From: Odobenus rosmarus divergens
Taxonomy: Eukaryota > Chordata > Mammalia > Carnivora > Odobenidae
DNA: 64,000 nucleotides
Assembly: GCF_000321225.1 (NCBI RefSeq)
Contig: NW_004450303.1
Coordinates: forward strand, 2,272,392-2,336,391
Direction of reading: 5' to 3'
Shown: in pieces, positions 25,500-36,610 of the stretch
Position numbering within the stretch: position 1 is the first letter of the stretch
Layout of the letters: each line of letters begins with the position of its first letter
Translations under genes and position numbers: made by a program
Notes under the pieces: generated by a model
Told to the model about the DNA's origin: nothing
Seen by the model: only the letters and a program-made list of their open reading frames with translations
The model's database searches: none

Positions 25500-25735
25500 A
25501 AGGAATGAAATATGGTAACTTATTTAAAGCACCTAACGGAAATCTTCAGTTATGAGAAGTACTTAAATAGCAATTGTATACATACTATTAATGGTTTTAC
25601 CTTCTGTACTTTGTAATGATCTTATAAATACATGGTTACTCTCTGGGATTAATAGACCTATAAAGAGAGGGTCTATATGGGGAAAATATATAAATATACA
25701 GAATATGTCAGACATAAGAATCAATTATTGAGAAT
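25500..25735. other. Unassigned spacer
   Basis: AT-rich sequence between the LTR and the next SINE. Nothing recognised. Confidence 0.4.
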
Positions 25736-25752
25736 AAAAGGCTTTATATTTA

Positions 25753-25892
25753 TTTTTTAAAAGATTTTATTTATTTGAGAGAATGCAAGAGAGCGAGCAG
25801 AGGGAGAAGCAGGCTCCCCCCGACCCAGCACTGTAGGATCACAACCTGAGCCCAAGGCAGCTGCTTAACCGCCTGAGCCACCCAGGGGCCCC
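25753..25892 (-). mobile_element. CAN-SINE, antisense, internally shortened
   Basis: At about 140 bp it is shorter than its neighbours. It starts 'tttttaaaagattttattta', lacks part of the purine-rich and central body, and ends 'gagccacccaggggccc'. TSDs aaggctttatatttat (25737-25752) and aaggttttatatttat (25893-25908) differ at one base. Confidence 0.93.
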
Positions 25893-25909
25893 AAGGTTTT
25901 ATATTTATG

Positions 25910-26795
25910 AATGTGTTTGGGGTGGAGCTGGGAAAAAGCAGGGATATAGGTAGATGGTGAATGAAGGGCATAGAATTTAATTATCCAGATTGATTGATTT
26001 TGAATTGATTAACACTGGGTTCTACTTCACTTTGAAAACAGAGTTAAAGAGAGATACAGAATGAAAGTATACCCTTGAACAGTATAATTTGTGTCAGAAA
26101 CAGTCTGAATCATTGTGTTTGTAGAGCAAACAGAGTCGTTAGAGAATCAGCCACATTCTTATGACAGAAAAACTCGAACTATAATTATTCTACAAACAGC
26201 GTTACTTGGAAAATGTTTACTATAGTAACATTTTCAAGCCTCTCGGGATTTAAAAGTGATATATTTTCTGGGGCACGTTTGGTTTTAGAGTGTTATTTGA
26301 AGAGAAATTCTCACTGTTAATAAAACTAGAAAGGAGAAAATTGTATTTGCTATTTCATGAAGAGAGACATCTCGTTTGATCTTGAACTTTTCCCTTCAGG
26401 ATATCCTCCATGGCAGCGGGTAACTAAGACAATGCAGTGGAATGCACGGCTGAGAGGTTGAGTCTTCGAGAAGATGAAGGGTTATTATGTAAGAATCTGG
26501 TCTCCATTAAGAATAGAACAAGAGGAAATATGTTTGATTTGCAGGAGGAAGAATTTAGGCTAGATCTAAATACTCTCTGAATTGGTAATCAGTAAAATAG
26601 ATGCCCAAGAAAGGCTAAGTAATACCATTCCTAAGAAGATCTGTAAAATTATGACAGAAATTCCATTGTTAATAGTTTTCAAAAATCATAAGGACTTATG
26701 AATATTCTATCCAGCATATGAGATTTGCATTACCCTAGGCAATTTTTCAAAATAACTCTTCTAAATAATCTTTCTGATTACTATTACTCAGTATA
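25910..26795. other. Unassigned, no gene seen
   Basis: AT-rich, with no repeat or gene recognised and no long open frame. Confidence 0.4.
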
Positions 26796-26812
26796 TATAT
26801 ATATTTTTTAAT

Positions 26813-27046
26813 ATTTTTTTCTTTTCTTTTTAAAAATTTTTTATTATGTTTTCACCATACATTACATCATTTGTTTTTGATGTAGTGTTCCATGATTCAA
26901 TGTTTGCATATAACACCCAGTGCTCCACGCAGTATGTGCCCTCCTCAATACCCATCACCAGGCTAACCCATTCCCCCACCCTCTCCCCTCTAGAACCCTC
27001 AGTTTGTTTTTCAGAGTCCATCGTCTCTCATGGTTCGTCTCCCCAC
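26813..27046 (-). mobile_element. Truncated carnivore L1 3' end, antisense
   Basis: The sequence from 'ttttttattatgttttcacc' through 'gtgttccatgattcaatg' and 'cacccagtgctccacgcag' to 'ctcatggttcgtctcccc' is the 3' end of a carnivore-specific L1 in reverse. The TSD tatatatattttttaat at 26796-26812 and 27047-27063 bounds a 234-bp, strongly 5'-truncated insertion. Confidence 0.92.
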
Positions 27047-27269
27047 TATATATATTTTTTAATGGATGGTTGAGTTTGATTAAATTGATCAATTTGAAAG
27101 TCAATTTTAGTGTTATAAAAGCGTGGTCTTATAATTTTCCCACTCAAAGATTTCCACTGAAGTCAAGTTAAAGAAAAATTGAAAATGGAGAGAGTTTTAA
27201 TTCTTAGATTTAAGATCTAAATCTTGATTTTCCCAGGAAGAGCGTAGATTTCTTTGAGGATAGGAATCT

Positions 27270-27329
27270 ATCTTCCTCCTTCCCTCCCTCCTTCCCTTCC
27301 TTTTCTTTCCCTCTTTTTTTCTTTCTTTT

Positions 27330-27366
<37 letters not shown>

Positions 27367-27388
27367 TTTCTCTCTTTCTTTCTTTCCC

Positions 27389-27427
<39 letters not shown>
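27270..27427. repeat. Polypyrimidine microsatellite (CTTT)n/(CCTT)n
   Basis: About 158 bp of almost pure pyrimidine on the plus strand: CCTT/CCCT units followed by long TTTC runs. Open frames read through it on both strands (Lys/Glu/Arg-rich or Phe/Leu/Ser-rich) are artefacts of the repeat. Confidence 0.98.
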
Positions 27428-27429
27428 CA

Positions 27430-28860
27430 AAGCTGATTCCAAGGAACCTTTCTCATAAGGAAGCATTCATTCTATTTGTTTTGGAGGGTACCAGAAAACT
27501 TAACAATATTTGTGAGAGGTGTACAGAAAGGGGTGCTGCACTCTCCATATTGATTGTTTCCATTGATAGAGGCCAGCAAATAATTGCACAAATCTTTTCA
27601 CTGTGCCTAAGAAGATATTTTCAATGTAAGTCTATAAGGGATCAAAAGTGGTTACCAAGCAAGTCCATTTTCAGACGTGACTTCTTTTTGACTGTTCTGG
27701 ATTTATTTTTCTGCCAGTCTTGTTAATAAAGGGTTGAGTTTTAATGGCTATGAAAGTACAGGAGACATATTTTTCGGTCCATGAAGGACGGAAATTTGGA
27801 TAAAATAAAGAACCCTTGAATGACTATACATCTGCAAAAGAGAACTGAAAATGTTTAGCTTCTCCCAAAGGGAGGTTTAAAGGAAACTCTTTTGTTTAGC
27901 CTGATCTAATGGGGAAGGGGATGGGAAGGAAAGTCCTGAGAGTCTGAAAAAAAATATGAAAACCTCAGGCTCCCCTCACTCAAATTTGGGGTTTGAATTT
28001 ACACCCTTTGAAAGGCCTATGTTCTCCAACAAAATAGTATAAAAGCAATGTCAGGCTAATAACAATACTGGTATCCTCAATAAAAGTAATTAAAAGTCTT
28101 TTCTAGAAAGACATTTTTCTAGAAAGACATTTCAACCCTGCATAGGATTCCTCTAGATAAAGTGCCACCAAACATGAACTCACAGTTCTAAATTACAAGA
28201 AACATGAAGAAACAATCCAGAATCATTAACAATGATAAATTTCTTAGACCCTAAGAACTTCAGAAATAGATTATAAAATACTTAAAACTATTAAAGGGAA
28301 GAAACAAACACTACTAAAATATTTACTAAGAGTAATTTTTCTGGCCTAGAAAGGGATTAGTTTGTGTGTTCTTTCGCAGGTTGTTTTACTTATGAAATGA
28401 CCCAGGACCAGAGTTCTGCTTATGGGCAAAAGGGTACTCCATGTTATTTTCAGAACATTCCTTCTTGCATGTGCTGGGTCTCCATGAGCAAACCTAACCG
28501 GGAATGGGCACAGCTGCTAACCTTCAACAGCAGGCCAGTGAGCAAAGAGAAGTTCAAATTTGTATTCCAGCTGAAGTCAAGTTTGGAAAGTAGGCTAATT
28601 CCAAAAGGGTGGAAAAGAGTGAGAACCAAATAAAAGAGAAGCAAGACAAAACCTGTGAATTTAGGAGGTGGAGGATGTGGTGTTCCTTAAGACAAGAGAA
28701 TACCAATGGAAGATGAAAGCGACCCTTCATAGGTCACCTTCAAAGGGGACTGTGGTTTGGGGCAATATTCAGAAACGTTGTTTTGGCTATGAAGTGAAGA
28801 CAGACCCAGTGAAAGAAACCTAATTTCAGAAGGAGACTCTGTCTGCTAGGATGTGAATAG
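27430..28860. other. Unassigned, no gene seen
   Basis: No repeat family or gene is recognised. Opposite-strand frames at 28364-28633 and 28450-28644 overlap and have no family motif. A tandem copy of 'tttctagaaagacatttt' near 28098-28130 is a minor local duplication. Confidence 0.4.
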
Positions 28861-28879
28861 GAGATTTTATTTTATTTTA

Positions 28880-28988
28880 TTTTTTAAAGATTTTATATTT
28901 AAGTAATCTCTACACCCAACGTGGGACTCAAACTTACAACACTGAGGTCGAGTCACACGCTCTACCAACCGAGCCAGCCAGGTGCCCC
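28880..28988 (-). mobile_element. Older short tRNA-SINE (SINEC-type), antisense
   Basis: A T-rich start, then 'taagtaatctctacacccaa', 'gtgggactcaaacttacaac' and the end 'cgagccagccaggtgcccc'. This is the short, old carnivore SINE lacking the CT-rich insert of the main family. A similar copy lies at 42283. A rough TSD (gagattttatttta / tagattttaatc) is visible. Confidence 0.85.
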
Positions 28989-28989
28989 T

Positions 28990-29560
28990 AGTAGATTTTA
29001 ATCTCTAGAACTATATGTTTTTGACTAGGCTTGGTTTCTCCTGTCTCTGGCTCAGGAACATCTGTCCTTTGTCATATTGCTGTTGGAGACAAAACTATCA
29101 GAGTCTTCTGTCTCAACTGATGAGCTTCCAAATGAATGGGACAGAAAAGTTTCTCAGAACCAGAATTTAGTCTTAATATCTTAATATGATTTAATATCAT
29201 GTCAGGTCTGTAGGTAGCATGTCATGATGAAAGGAAGTGTGCTCAAGTCATGTGATGGCTACTTACACCCACAATCAGTTGCTTGGAACTTTTTGGGACC
29301 TGTTTTTAGAACAAGGACTGGAATAGATAAAATTAATTCAAACTGCTTTTGCTTAAGAAATTTCCAGATTTCCAGACAGGAATCAGCTGTCTTCATGAAC
29401 AAAATCCAACTCAACGGTAAAAGCCAGATTAGTATAACTGGATGGAGACACTCCTTTTAGTTGGACATTGTGGTGTTATAAAATGAAACATTCTAGGTAA
29501 ATAGGGGTAATTTAGAGCCAATCCCCAAGGGATCTGGAAAATCATCAGGCAGTTATTTTT
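28990..29560. other. Unassigned, no gene seen
   Basis: A plus-strand frame at 29224-29460 has no recognised motif and no support from exon or retrocopy structure. Confidence 0.4.
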
Positions 29561-29565
29561 AATTC

Positions 29566-29715
29566 TTTCCTCCCTCTTTCTCCCACCCTCTCTCCGTCCC
29601 CCACTCCCTTCCTTTCCTCTTCCCCTCCCCTCCTCCACCTCCGCCTCCTCCCTCCCTTCACCCTCCCCCTTCCCTCTGTCTCTTTCCCTTCCCCTTCCTC
29701 TCCCTCTATCCTGGC
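29566..29715. repeat. Polypyrimidine tract (CCTC/CTTCC-rich)
   Basis: About 150 bp dominated by C and T on the plus strand ('ctcccctcctccacctccgc' and similar). It generates a spurious Arg/Glu/Gly-rich frame on the minus strand at 29545-29781. Confidence 0.93.
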
Positions 29716-29719
29716 TGCT

Positions 29720-31750
29720 CCTTTTCTCTCAGCACCCACTTTGCAGACAAATTTCTCTCCCCACTCATCTGCATCTTCCACATGGTGGCCTCAGACCCAC
29801 TCCCAAAGTTGACCGGGCTGCATTCTGTGTTTCACGCTCAGTCTGTGTCAGGGGTTACAGTCAGATGCCTCTTCCAGCCCGAGGTAGGCATGGGAGGGGT
29901 AGAAATAACCATAATCCTAAAAGTAATAAAGTTTCTTTTTATTTCCTTGAATATAGAGGCATTCTTTGTCCCATGGGGTAATTTTCAAGCTACCCTGTGT
30001 ATTTAAGAGCAGTTGGTATCCCTGGGCTCTTTAGGTGATTCATACAGTTTCATGCAACACTCCGCTGTTTCCTTCAGATTTTGTTGAAGCTGGTGGTTTT
30101 TGTTACAAGTCATAGTCTTCTGCGGGTTGAGTGAGGGATTCTTTTCCTAACAGTATGCTTAAGGGCAGAGGAGGATGTTCCTTTTACAGATATCAGGAAA
30201 CATGAAAGAGAAACAGATCTAATCCTTTACAGATAGAATTCTGTTTTTCTTCCTATTTCACTTGGATATGTTCTTTTTTACCCCAGCTTTAGAAACTAAC
30301 AGATAAAAAAGCAGTTTAAACTTAAATAGTGCCTTTTTTTTTTAAGAACAGCATTTACAATCCGGTTTGCATGTTCTGAGGAATACTATATCTGAAAAAA
30401 TAAGGAATTCATACTACATACACTTTAGAAATAGTTAATTAAACGAAAAAAGTAGGTTTCTTTACTGCAGGACTTTTCAGTTCCTTTAATATGCTAATGG
30501 GCACTGTGACACTTCAAGAATGGATTATACTTTTCTGAAAATTATTTGACCATCAAAAAAAGCATAGTCCTGGAAACAAAAGCTTGTAAACTTGTTCCTG
30601 CCAATGCAAGTTTCACTGCTCTCTTGATTCAAAGGATTGTCTGAACCTGTGCTTGATTATGATACTATCCCCCAGCTCCAAACCTTCCCTCCTCTACTCC
30701 ACTTGGTGATGCAGGGGCCAAGACCCTGGAAACCACATTTTTCTTTAGTCATCCGGCTTCCTTTTGGGATGCCCTTGAGAGAGACTGGGCAGCAGGAGGA
30801 AGGGAGAGGGCTTTTCCTTCTTCCTTTCTGTTTGCTGTTTCTAGATATCGCCCTACCAGTGGCCTTCACTTGGCAGCAATAATTAGTTGCTGTCTCAGCT
30901 TCTCTCCACACTCTCAAAGCCTCATTGCAGTCTGAGGTGAGGTAGCAGCGGCTCCAGGTAGGGGCCCCCTTGGGAGTCAGAGCTCCAAATGCAAGAGGCC
31001 TCTCCTCAAAGCACCCGAGTCCCAACTGTGGCTTGCTTGGCAGTGCCTCACCTTGAGCCCTGGGTCCCACCTCGCTGGGGCCCTCCCCCACCTCCCAGTT
31101 CTGGCCATTCCAACCTCTTCCCTAAGAGTAGAAAGCCGCTTGCTACCTAACTCTGTTATCTTAGTGTTCCTTTGTGCTGTTTTTGAGCCCTCCAACATCT
31201 GCAACAAATTTCCCATATCAAATTCTCTCTGTTAAAATACCTAGTGTGGTATCTATTTTCCTGACTTGACCTCAATGGAAACAATGCACATGAGAGCTTC
31301 GCCTCCACAGGAGTTGCCTTTGGAGAGGGAGGGAGGCTGGGAGAGTGGGTAGAAGAGTCAGTGGAGGAAAAGCCTTGAATTCTTGCCTTGAATCTGAAGC
31401 AACAGTTTTCAGACCTTAGAAATTCAAGTGAACTCAAAGAAGTTTCATTTGGAAAATTTCACAGCACCCCTGAAATAATAGGATACATTCTGGAGTGTTA
31501 TTAAAATAGAATTATGAATTCCTTTTTCACCTATGAAGTTACTCAGTGATTTTAGTAAAAATGTAATGAAATGTAACCTTTCTGCAGGGCCGTATTTGCC
31601 ATAATTTTAAACACAGATTAACCATCCCAAGACGGTGGAAAGAGGTAGTGTGACTTGGTAGGGTATTGGAATTAGAATATTGAAAATGTGAGCATATGTT
31701 CTCATGGAATCTCTAGGGATACATTTAAGAATACTTGGTTTAAAAAAATA
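29720..31750. other. Unassigned, partly GC-richer sequence
   Basis: About 2 kb without a recognised repeat. Between 30.6 and 31.4 kb overlapping frames occur on both strands, the longest being 144 codons on the minus strand at 30657-31091. None carries a known motif, and local GC content explains the openness. It could be unique regulatory or non-coding sequence. Confidence 0.4.
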
Positions 31751-31754
31751 ACTA

Positions 31755-31938
31755 AATCTCTGGGTCTCAAATTTGGCCGATCATTAGAATCATCTGGGAG
31801 ATCATTAAAATTACAGATTGCTGAATTGGACCCCAGGACCAGGGTCAAATTCAGACTCTACTAGGTTAGGCCCCTGGAACTGTTATTTTTGGGAAACCCC
31901 ATGTGAGCGAGGGATTCTGATAATAACAGGTTTAGGAT
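31755..31938 (+). mobile_element. MER5-like hAT MITE
   Basis: The pattern 'tctgggtctcaaatttggcc', 'cattagaatcatctgggag', then a central 'gaccccaggaccagg', and the ending 'gagggattctgataat' follows the organisation of MER5A/MER58-type non-autonomous Charlie elements. It is diverged and boundaries are approximate. Confidence 0.65.
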
Positions 31939-32073
31939 CCATTATTATATAAAATAAAAATTTTCTAATTTTTTTTTTTTAGAACTTAGATTCAAAATTC
32001 AGTGTTTGGGTTTTTTTTTTTTCCTCCATTAAAAGTCTGAGCTAAGAGCCACGGTGCTGACAGTCTCTCTATC

Positions 32074-32087
32074 CTAGCAGGGGGCAG
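32074..32087 (+). promoter_or_regulatory. CTCF-like motif candidate
   Basis: The sequence ctagcagggggcag matches the CTCF core CCASYAGRKGGCRS at 13 of 14 positions (only the second base differs) and includes the strong AGGGGGC centre. It is the best such match noticed in the window. Occupancy cannot be judged from sequence. Confidence 0.4.
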
Positions 32088-32266
32088 TGGGGAAACTCTG
32101 GGTTGGAAGAGACAAAAGGCAAATGGAGCTTCCCTCCAAGGCTAATTTTTGAAGGGCTTTTGATCATCTCCACCCAGTGTCAAAGCCAATCATGGAACCT
32201 CAGAGCCAAGGCGGTTCTGACAGGTTGTTTCCACACCACGACACCATTTCTGTCTGCTTGTTGGGG

Positions 32267-32280
32267 CTCCGAGGGGGCGC
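32267..32280 (+). promoter_or_regulatory. CTCF-like motif, partial
   Basis: ctccgagggggcgc keeps the AGGGGGCGC half of the CTCF core but mismatches in the upstream half (11 of 14). It lies about 190 bp from the better match, on the same strand. Confidence 0.22.
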
Positions 32281-32557
32281 CTGCTATCAGAATGCTGAGA
32301 TTCTAAGTTATAAGTGGGCCTTTCACAGTCAGTGCAGAGTTTTTTTTTGCCAAGTCATTACCTTCCTGGGATTCTAAGATATAGTGGCCAGGCATCTGAC
32401 TTCTGAAATAAACAGCTATCTGTGTCCACAGATCCTGCCAGGAACTTCTCAGATAAATGAAATGAATGAAAGAACAGAGCCAAGGCGAGCAACAAGAAAG
32501 AGTCTCATTTAACGGAGCTAGGGTCCGTTTTCTTGCTTGGAGAGCCTCAGTATTTTT

Positions 32558-32735
32558 TTTTTTTTTTTAAGATTTTATTTATTTATTTGACAGAGAGAGA
32601 ACAAGCAGAGGGAGAAGCAGGCAGAGGGGGAGGGACAAGCAGGCTCCCTGTGGAGCAGAGAGCCTGATATGGGGGTCGATTCCAGGACCTGAGCCAGAGG
32701 CAGACGCTTAACTGACTGAGCCACCCAGGCGCCCC
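32558..32735 (-). mobile_element. CAN-SINE, antisense, perfect 20-bp TSD
   Basis: A T-run, 'aagattttatttatttattt', a duplicated 'gagggagaagcaggc'/'gagggacaagcaggc' body and the end 'gagccacccaggcgcccc'. The TSD tggagagcctcagtattttt is perfect at 32538-32557 and 32736-32755, indicating a recent insertion. It lacks the 'ggaccctgggatcatg' block present in most copies. Confidence 0.97.
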
Positions 32736-32770
32736 TGGAGAGCCTCAGTATTTTTAAAAACCTTTTGCGG

Positions 32771-32970
32771 AGGGCTCAGTCATTAAGCGTCTGCCTTCGG
32801 CTCAGGTCATGATCCCAGGGTCCTGGGATCGAGCCCCACATCGAGCTCCCTGCTCCGTGGGAAGCCTGCTTCTCCCTCCCCCAGTCCCCCTGCTTGTGTT
32901 CCCTCTCTCGCTGTGTCTCGCTGTGTCTCTCTCTGTCAAATAAATAAATAAAATTTAAAAAAAAAACAAC
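32771..32970 (+). mobile_element. CAN-SINE, sense, head slightly truncated
   Basis: Begins directly at 'agggctcagtcattaagcg', so the first bases of the tRNA head are missing. The body is the young type ending 'ctctctctgtcaaataaata'. TSDs aaaccttttgcgg (32758-32770) and aaaccttctgcgg (32971-32983) bound it. It sits 35 bp from the antisense SINE at 32558-32735. Confidence 0.95.
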
Positions 32971-32984
32971 AAACCTTCTGCGGA

Positions 32985-34885
32985 AGAGGGGGGATAAGGC
33001 ATCTATCTGGCAGTGCAAGTCCTTACTCTCTCCCTGTGTGCCTCCTAGTTACAACTAGCAAAGTTGAGGAAATCAGGAACTTCCTGCTCAAGGTCAGGGG
33101 AAAGGATGCAAAATCTGTTAAAATTGAGAAAACCAAGGATAACGTGGAGTTTGCAGTTTAGTACAGCAGATACCCTTACATCTTGGACGAAGGGAAGGCA
33201 GAAAAACCGACACAGTCCCTGCCCCTAGGTTGCACAGTGAAGGAGCTGAAATAAACCAGACATGTTGATTTAACTGTATTATAATTTGTTTAATTCAAAC
33301 AAATGAATAAATAATTATTTTAAGGGGTGGAAAGGATACTTGTTTTCTAATTGCTCCAGTTGGCCAATCACAGCGGCATCCAGTTTGGATGAATACTGTT
33401 GGGTTCCTTGGGATCATGGGTCCTGGATTTGATCAGGGAACTCACCAGACTTGTGGCTTTTCAATCGTAGAATCTGTTGACACAAAAAATCCTCAGCACT
33501 TTGGATGATTCAAGTGCACTTTCATAATTTGCTCTCATTTTACGCTCTTTGTTATTTCCACATTCCACAAGAATCCATCACTCCTCTCTTGAGTTATGTG
33601 CTGCTTAGGGCTGATGCTCATACCACCCACTCAGGGAGGGCAACCTCAGCTTCTTGAACTCACAGAACCTATTGTTCTGTCCCTTTCTTGCCCAGCGTTG
33701 TCACTGCAGCCCTGTACTCCAGCTGGGAGGGCATGGAAATGACTCCTCAGAGAGCCATTCATCACAGTAATAAATGTTCTGTGTTTTACTAAGTTCCATC
33801 AAAGTACACCTCCACACCGAAGTGAAACAATTGTTCTCTGTGCGTTCTTTTCTGCGTCAAAACATACTGTTCCCGAAAGTGCATGAGCTATTTGTGTATG
33901 TGCGGTAGGTCAGCTTGAAGCTGAGTCCACATCTGTACACAGACCGTGTGGGCGACTAGCACTTACAAGACGCCTCGGTGCCCGGCTGGACCACCACCTT
34001 CAGAGGCTTCCTGTAGACACTACAGTGGGCTCAGATGTGTGCATTTTCAGGATTATTCTCCACTTTTGTTCCTAGCCTCCCAGGTGTGTTGATTTTAATT
34101 GCTTCACTCGTAAACATCTCTAAAGACTGTACTAGGTTAGTTAGCTGTGGAAGCGTGTTGCTGGCTTTTTCTCCTCTCTCCCGTTTTTCCCCACACGCGC
34201 AAATTAACCAGAAACATTTCATTGCTCAGTAATGAGGTTGGGATTCTTCTCTGTAGAGTCCAGGAGGACATAAAAGGCAGCCTGTCTTTATGTTAACATT
34301 GACTGTTTTCATCGTCTTCTTCCTACCAAAAGCTCTCTGCCGACTTACTTTAGAAAAGAAGCAAACACTTCCCTGGCTTCTCAGAGTATGCAGTCCTGTT
34401 ATTGAGCAATCTTAGAACAATTTACTGTGTAAGCCACCCCCCCCAAACACACACACACACACACACACAAACACACCATGTCAAAACAAAACAGCTTGGG
34501 CATCCTTTCCTTGTTTTTAAACCTCATTTGCTCAATAGCATATTTGATAAGATATATATCAACTTATTTTGTCCAGCACTATTTAATGCAATAACTTCCA
34601 CACTCAAAAAGGCCTAAACATTTAGCCACACATGTCATCAAATAAGAGATTTGGTAATAATGTTCTGGAATTTAACATTTAGATTTTAAAGATATGCCTT
34701 GTTAAGAAAAACAAAAGGGCTTATTAACTCATATGCTTTTCTTATTAACTCTATTTTTAACTGGCTGAGCAAACATCCAATTAGAGGGCTAATTTGTTAG
34801 GGTCATACATTAGCTAAAAAGAAAAGAGAAAAAAACAGTGACTATAGCAGAAGCTAGGAATTTCCAAAGGCTTATTTTGTTTGAG
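32985..34885. other. Unassigned with a CA repeat
   Basis: No gene is recognised. A (CA)n dinucleotide repeat lies at 34449-34476. Frames at 34031-34232 on both strands are shadows of each other. The rest shows no clear repeat family. Confidence 0.4.
34449..34476. repeat. (CA)n microsatellite
   Basis: An uninterrupted run of CA units of about 24 bp, flanked by a C-run and 'aaacacacc'. A likely polymorphic dinucleotide repeat. Confidence 0.95.
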
Positions 34886-34905
34886 TTAGGATATGATATC
34901 TTTTA

Positions 34906-35103
34906 TTATTTTTATTTATTTATTTGAAGATTTTATTTATTTATTTGAGAGAAAGAGAGTACAATGGGGGGGAGCAGAGAGAGAGGGAGAAGCAGGCTCC
35001 CCACTGAGCAGGAAGCCTGACACAGGGCTCCATCCCAGGACCCCAGGATCATGATGTGAGCTGAAGAAAGCCGCTTAACTGACTGAGCCTCCTAGGGGCC
35101 CCA
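34906..35103 (-). mobile_element. CAN-SINE, antisense, perfect 18-bp TSD
   Basis: Starts with two 'ttatttatttatttga' units before the 'aagattttatttatttattt' tail, and ends 'gagcctcctaggggcccca'. The perfect TSD aggatatgatatctttta lies at 34888-34905 and 35104-35121. The tRNA-derived end is mutated relative to its neighbours. Confidence 0.96.
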
Positions 35104-35232
35104 AGGATATGATATCTTTTAAATAGGCTGATGACAATCTGTCCCTTTACATATTAAAGATAAATGACTTAGACATCCCTGTCTGGCTACCTTAATCTTA
35201 AATTGCAGGAAAAGACAAGGTGGAACACAGAT

Positions 35233-35777
35233 TTTTTTTTCCTTTTTTTTTTTATTATTATGTTATGTTATGTTATTATTATGTTATGTTAATCACCATA
35301 CTACATCACCATCACTACATCATTAGTTTTTGATGTAGTGTTCCATGATTCATTGTTTGTGCATAACACCCAGTGCTCCACGCAGAATGTGCCCTCCTTA
35401 ATACCCATCACCAGGCTAACCCATCCTCCCAACCCCCTTCCCTCTAGAACCCTCAGTTTGTTTCTCAGAGTCCATAGTCTCTCATGGTTCGTCTCCCCCT
35501 CCGATTTCCCTCCCTTCATTCTTCCCCTCCCGCTATCTTCTTCTTCTTCTTCTTCTTTTTTTAACATATAATGTATGATTTGTTTCAGAGGTACAGATCT
35601 GTGATTCGACAGTCTTGCACAATTCACAGCGCTCATCATAGCACATACCCTCCCCAATGTCTATCACCCAGACACCCCATCCCTCCCACCCCCTACCACT
35701 CCAGCAAACCGTTATGCTGACATGTATCATGTGACCTCACTAATATGAAGAATTCTTAATCTCAGGAAACAAACTGA
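35233..35777 (-). mobile_element. Carnivore L1 3' end with 5' inversion (twin priming)
   Basis: From 35233 to about 35710 the sequence is an antisense carnivore L1 3' end: a T-rich start, 'tgatgtagtgttccatgat', 'cacccagtgctccacgcag', a (CTT)n patch at about 35537-35556, then 'acatataatgtatgatttg' and 'cccctaccactccagcaaa'. At about 35710-35777 the orientation flips and the adjacent upstream L1 sequence appears in sense ('tgacctcactaatatgaaga', 'aatctcaggaaacaaactg'). Flanking repeats aaggtggaacacagatt (35216-35232) and aaggtggaacaaagatt (from 35778) are the TSD. This is the classic product of twin priming. Confidence 0.85.
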
Positions 35778-36610
35778 AGGTGGAACAAAGATTAAACAAA
35801 GAAACAAAAAACAGACTGTGCCAACAACCATAAGGAAAGAACAGTTCCAAATTTTGTGTTGAATTTAATTTTCCTTCAGTTGATCCATACGGCCTGCTAT
35901 ACCACAGCATTCCAAGAAACACTAAAACTTTGAGTTTTGTTATGGATGCTATCAGAAGTTTAATTGGTTTGATCAAAAATATGGTTGTGAAGACCCACTC
36001 ATTCTTAGAGCAAAAACAGGTAACCAGGTTAGTTTATAAACTGGCAATTAAGCTTTTTGTAAGGTAATCTGCAGTTTATAACCAAGCCCACATTAAAATG
36101 TTTGCCATGTGTTATATTTGCATTACTTTACATTCTAAACTTTTTTTCACTAGTTTTATCGAGAAATAATTGACATACAGTACATCACTGTATAAGTGTA
36201 AGGCATACAACATGATGGTTTGATTTATATATACTGTGGAGTGATTACCACAACAGTCCATCTTTTACATATACAATAAAAAGAAAAGAAAAAAATTTTC
36301 TCGTTATGATGAGAAATCATAGGATTTATTCTTTTAACAAATCTCAACTATATATCATACAGCAGTGTTAGCCCTAGTCATCATGTTATACATTACATCC
36401 CAAACACTCATTTATTTTACAGCTGGAGGTTTGTACCTTTTGATCACCTTTCTCCAATTCTGCTTCTCCCCACCTTCCACCTCTTGTAACCACAAATCTG
36501 ACCTCTTTTTCTGTGAGTGTGGTGTTTTTGTTCTTTTCTTTTTTTCTTTTTTAGATTCCATATAAGTGAGATCACACAGTATTTGTCTCTTTCTATCTGA
36601 CTTATTTCAC

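Larger units (their letters stand above)
31940..32535. other. Unassigned, contains CTCF-like motif pair
   Basis: No gene is seen. Homopolymer T runs lie near 31970 and 32010. The segment 32040-32290 is GC-richer and carries two same-strand CTCF-like matches, listed separately. Confidence 0.4.

Noticed and set aside
27197..27466. Lys/Glu/Arg-rich frame (minus) and Phe/Leu/Ser-rich frame (plus, 27254-27436)
   Set aside because: Both are read through the (CTTT)n microsatellite. The repeat explains the open frames.
29545..29781. Arg/Gly/Glu-rich minus-strand frame
   Set aside because: Read through the polypyrimidine tract at 29566-29715. No coding signature.
30657..31091. 144-codon minus-strand frame
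   Set aside because: Overlaps other frames on both strands in GC-richer DNA. No motif, splice or retrocopy evidence.
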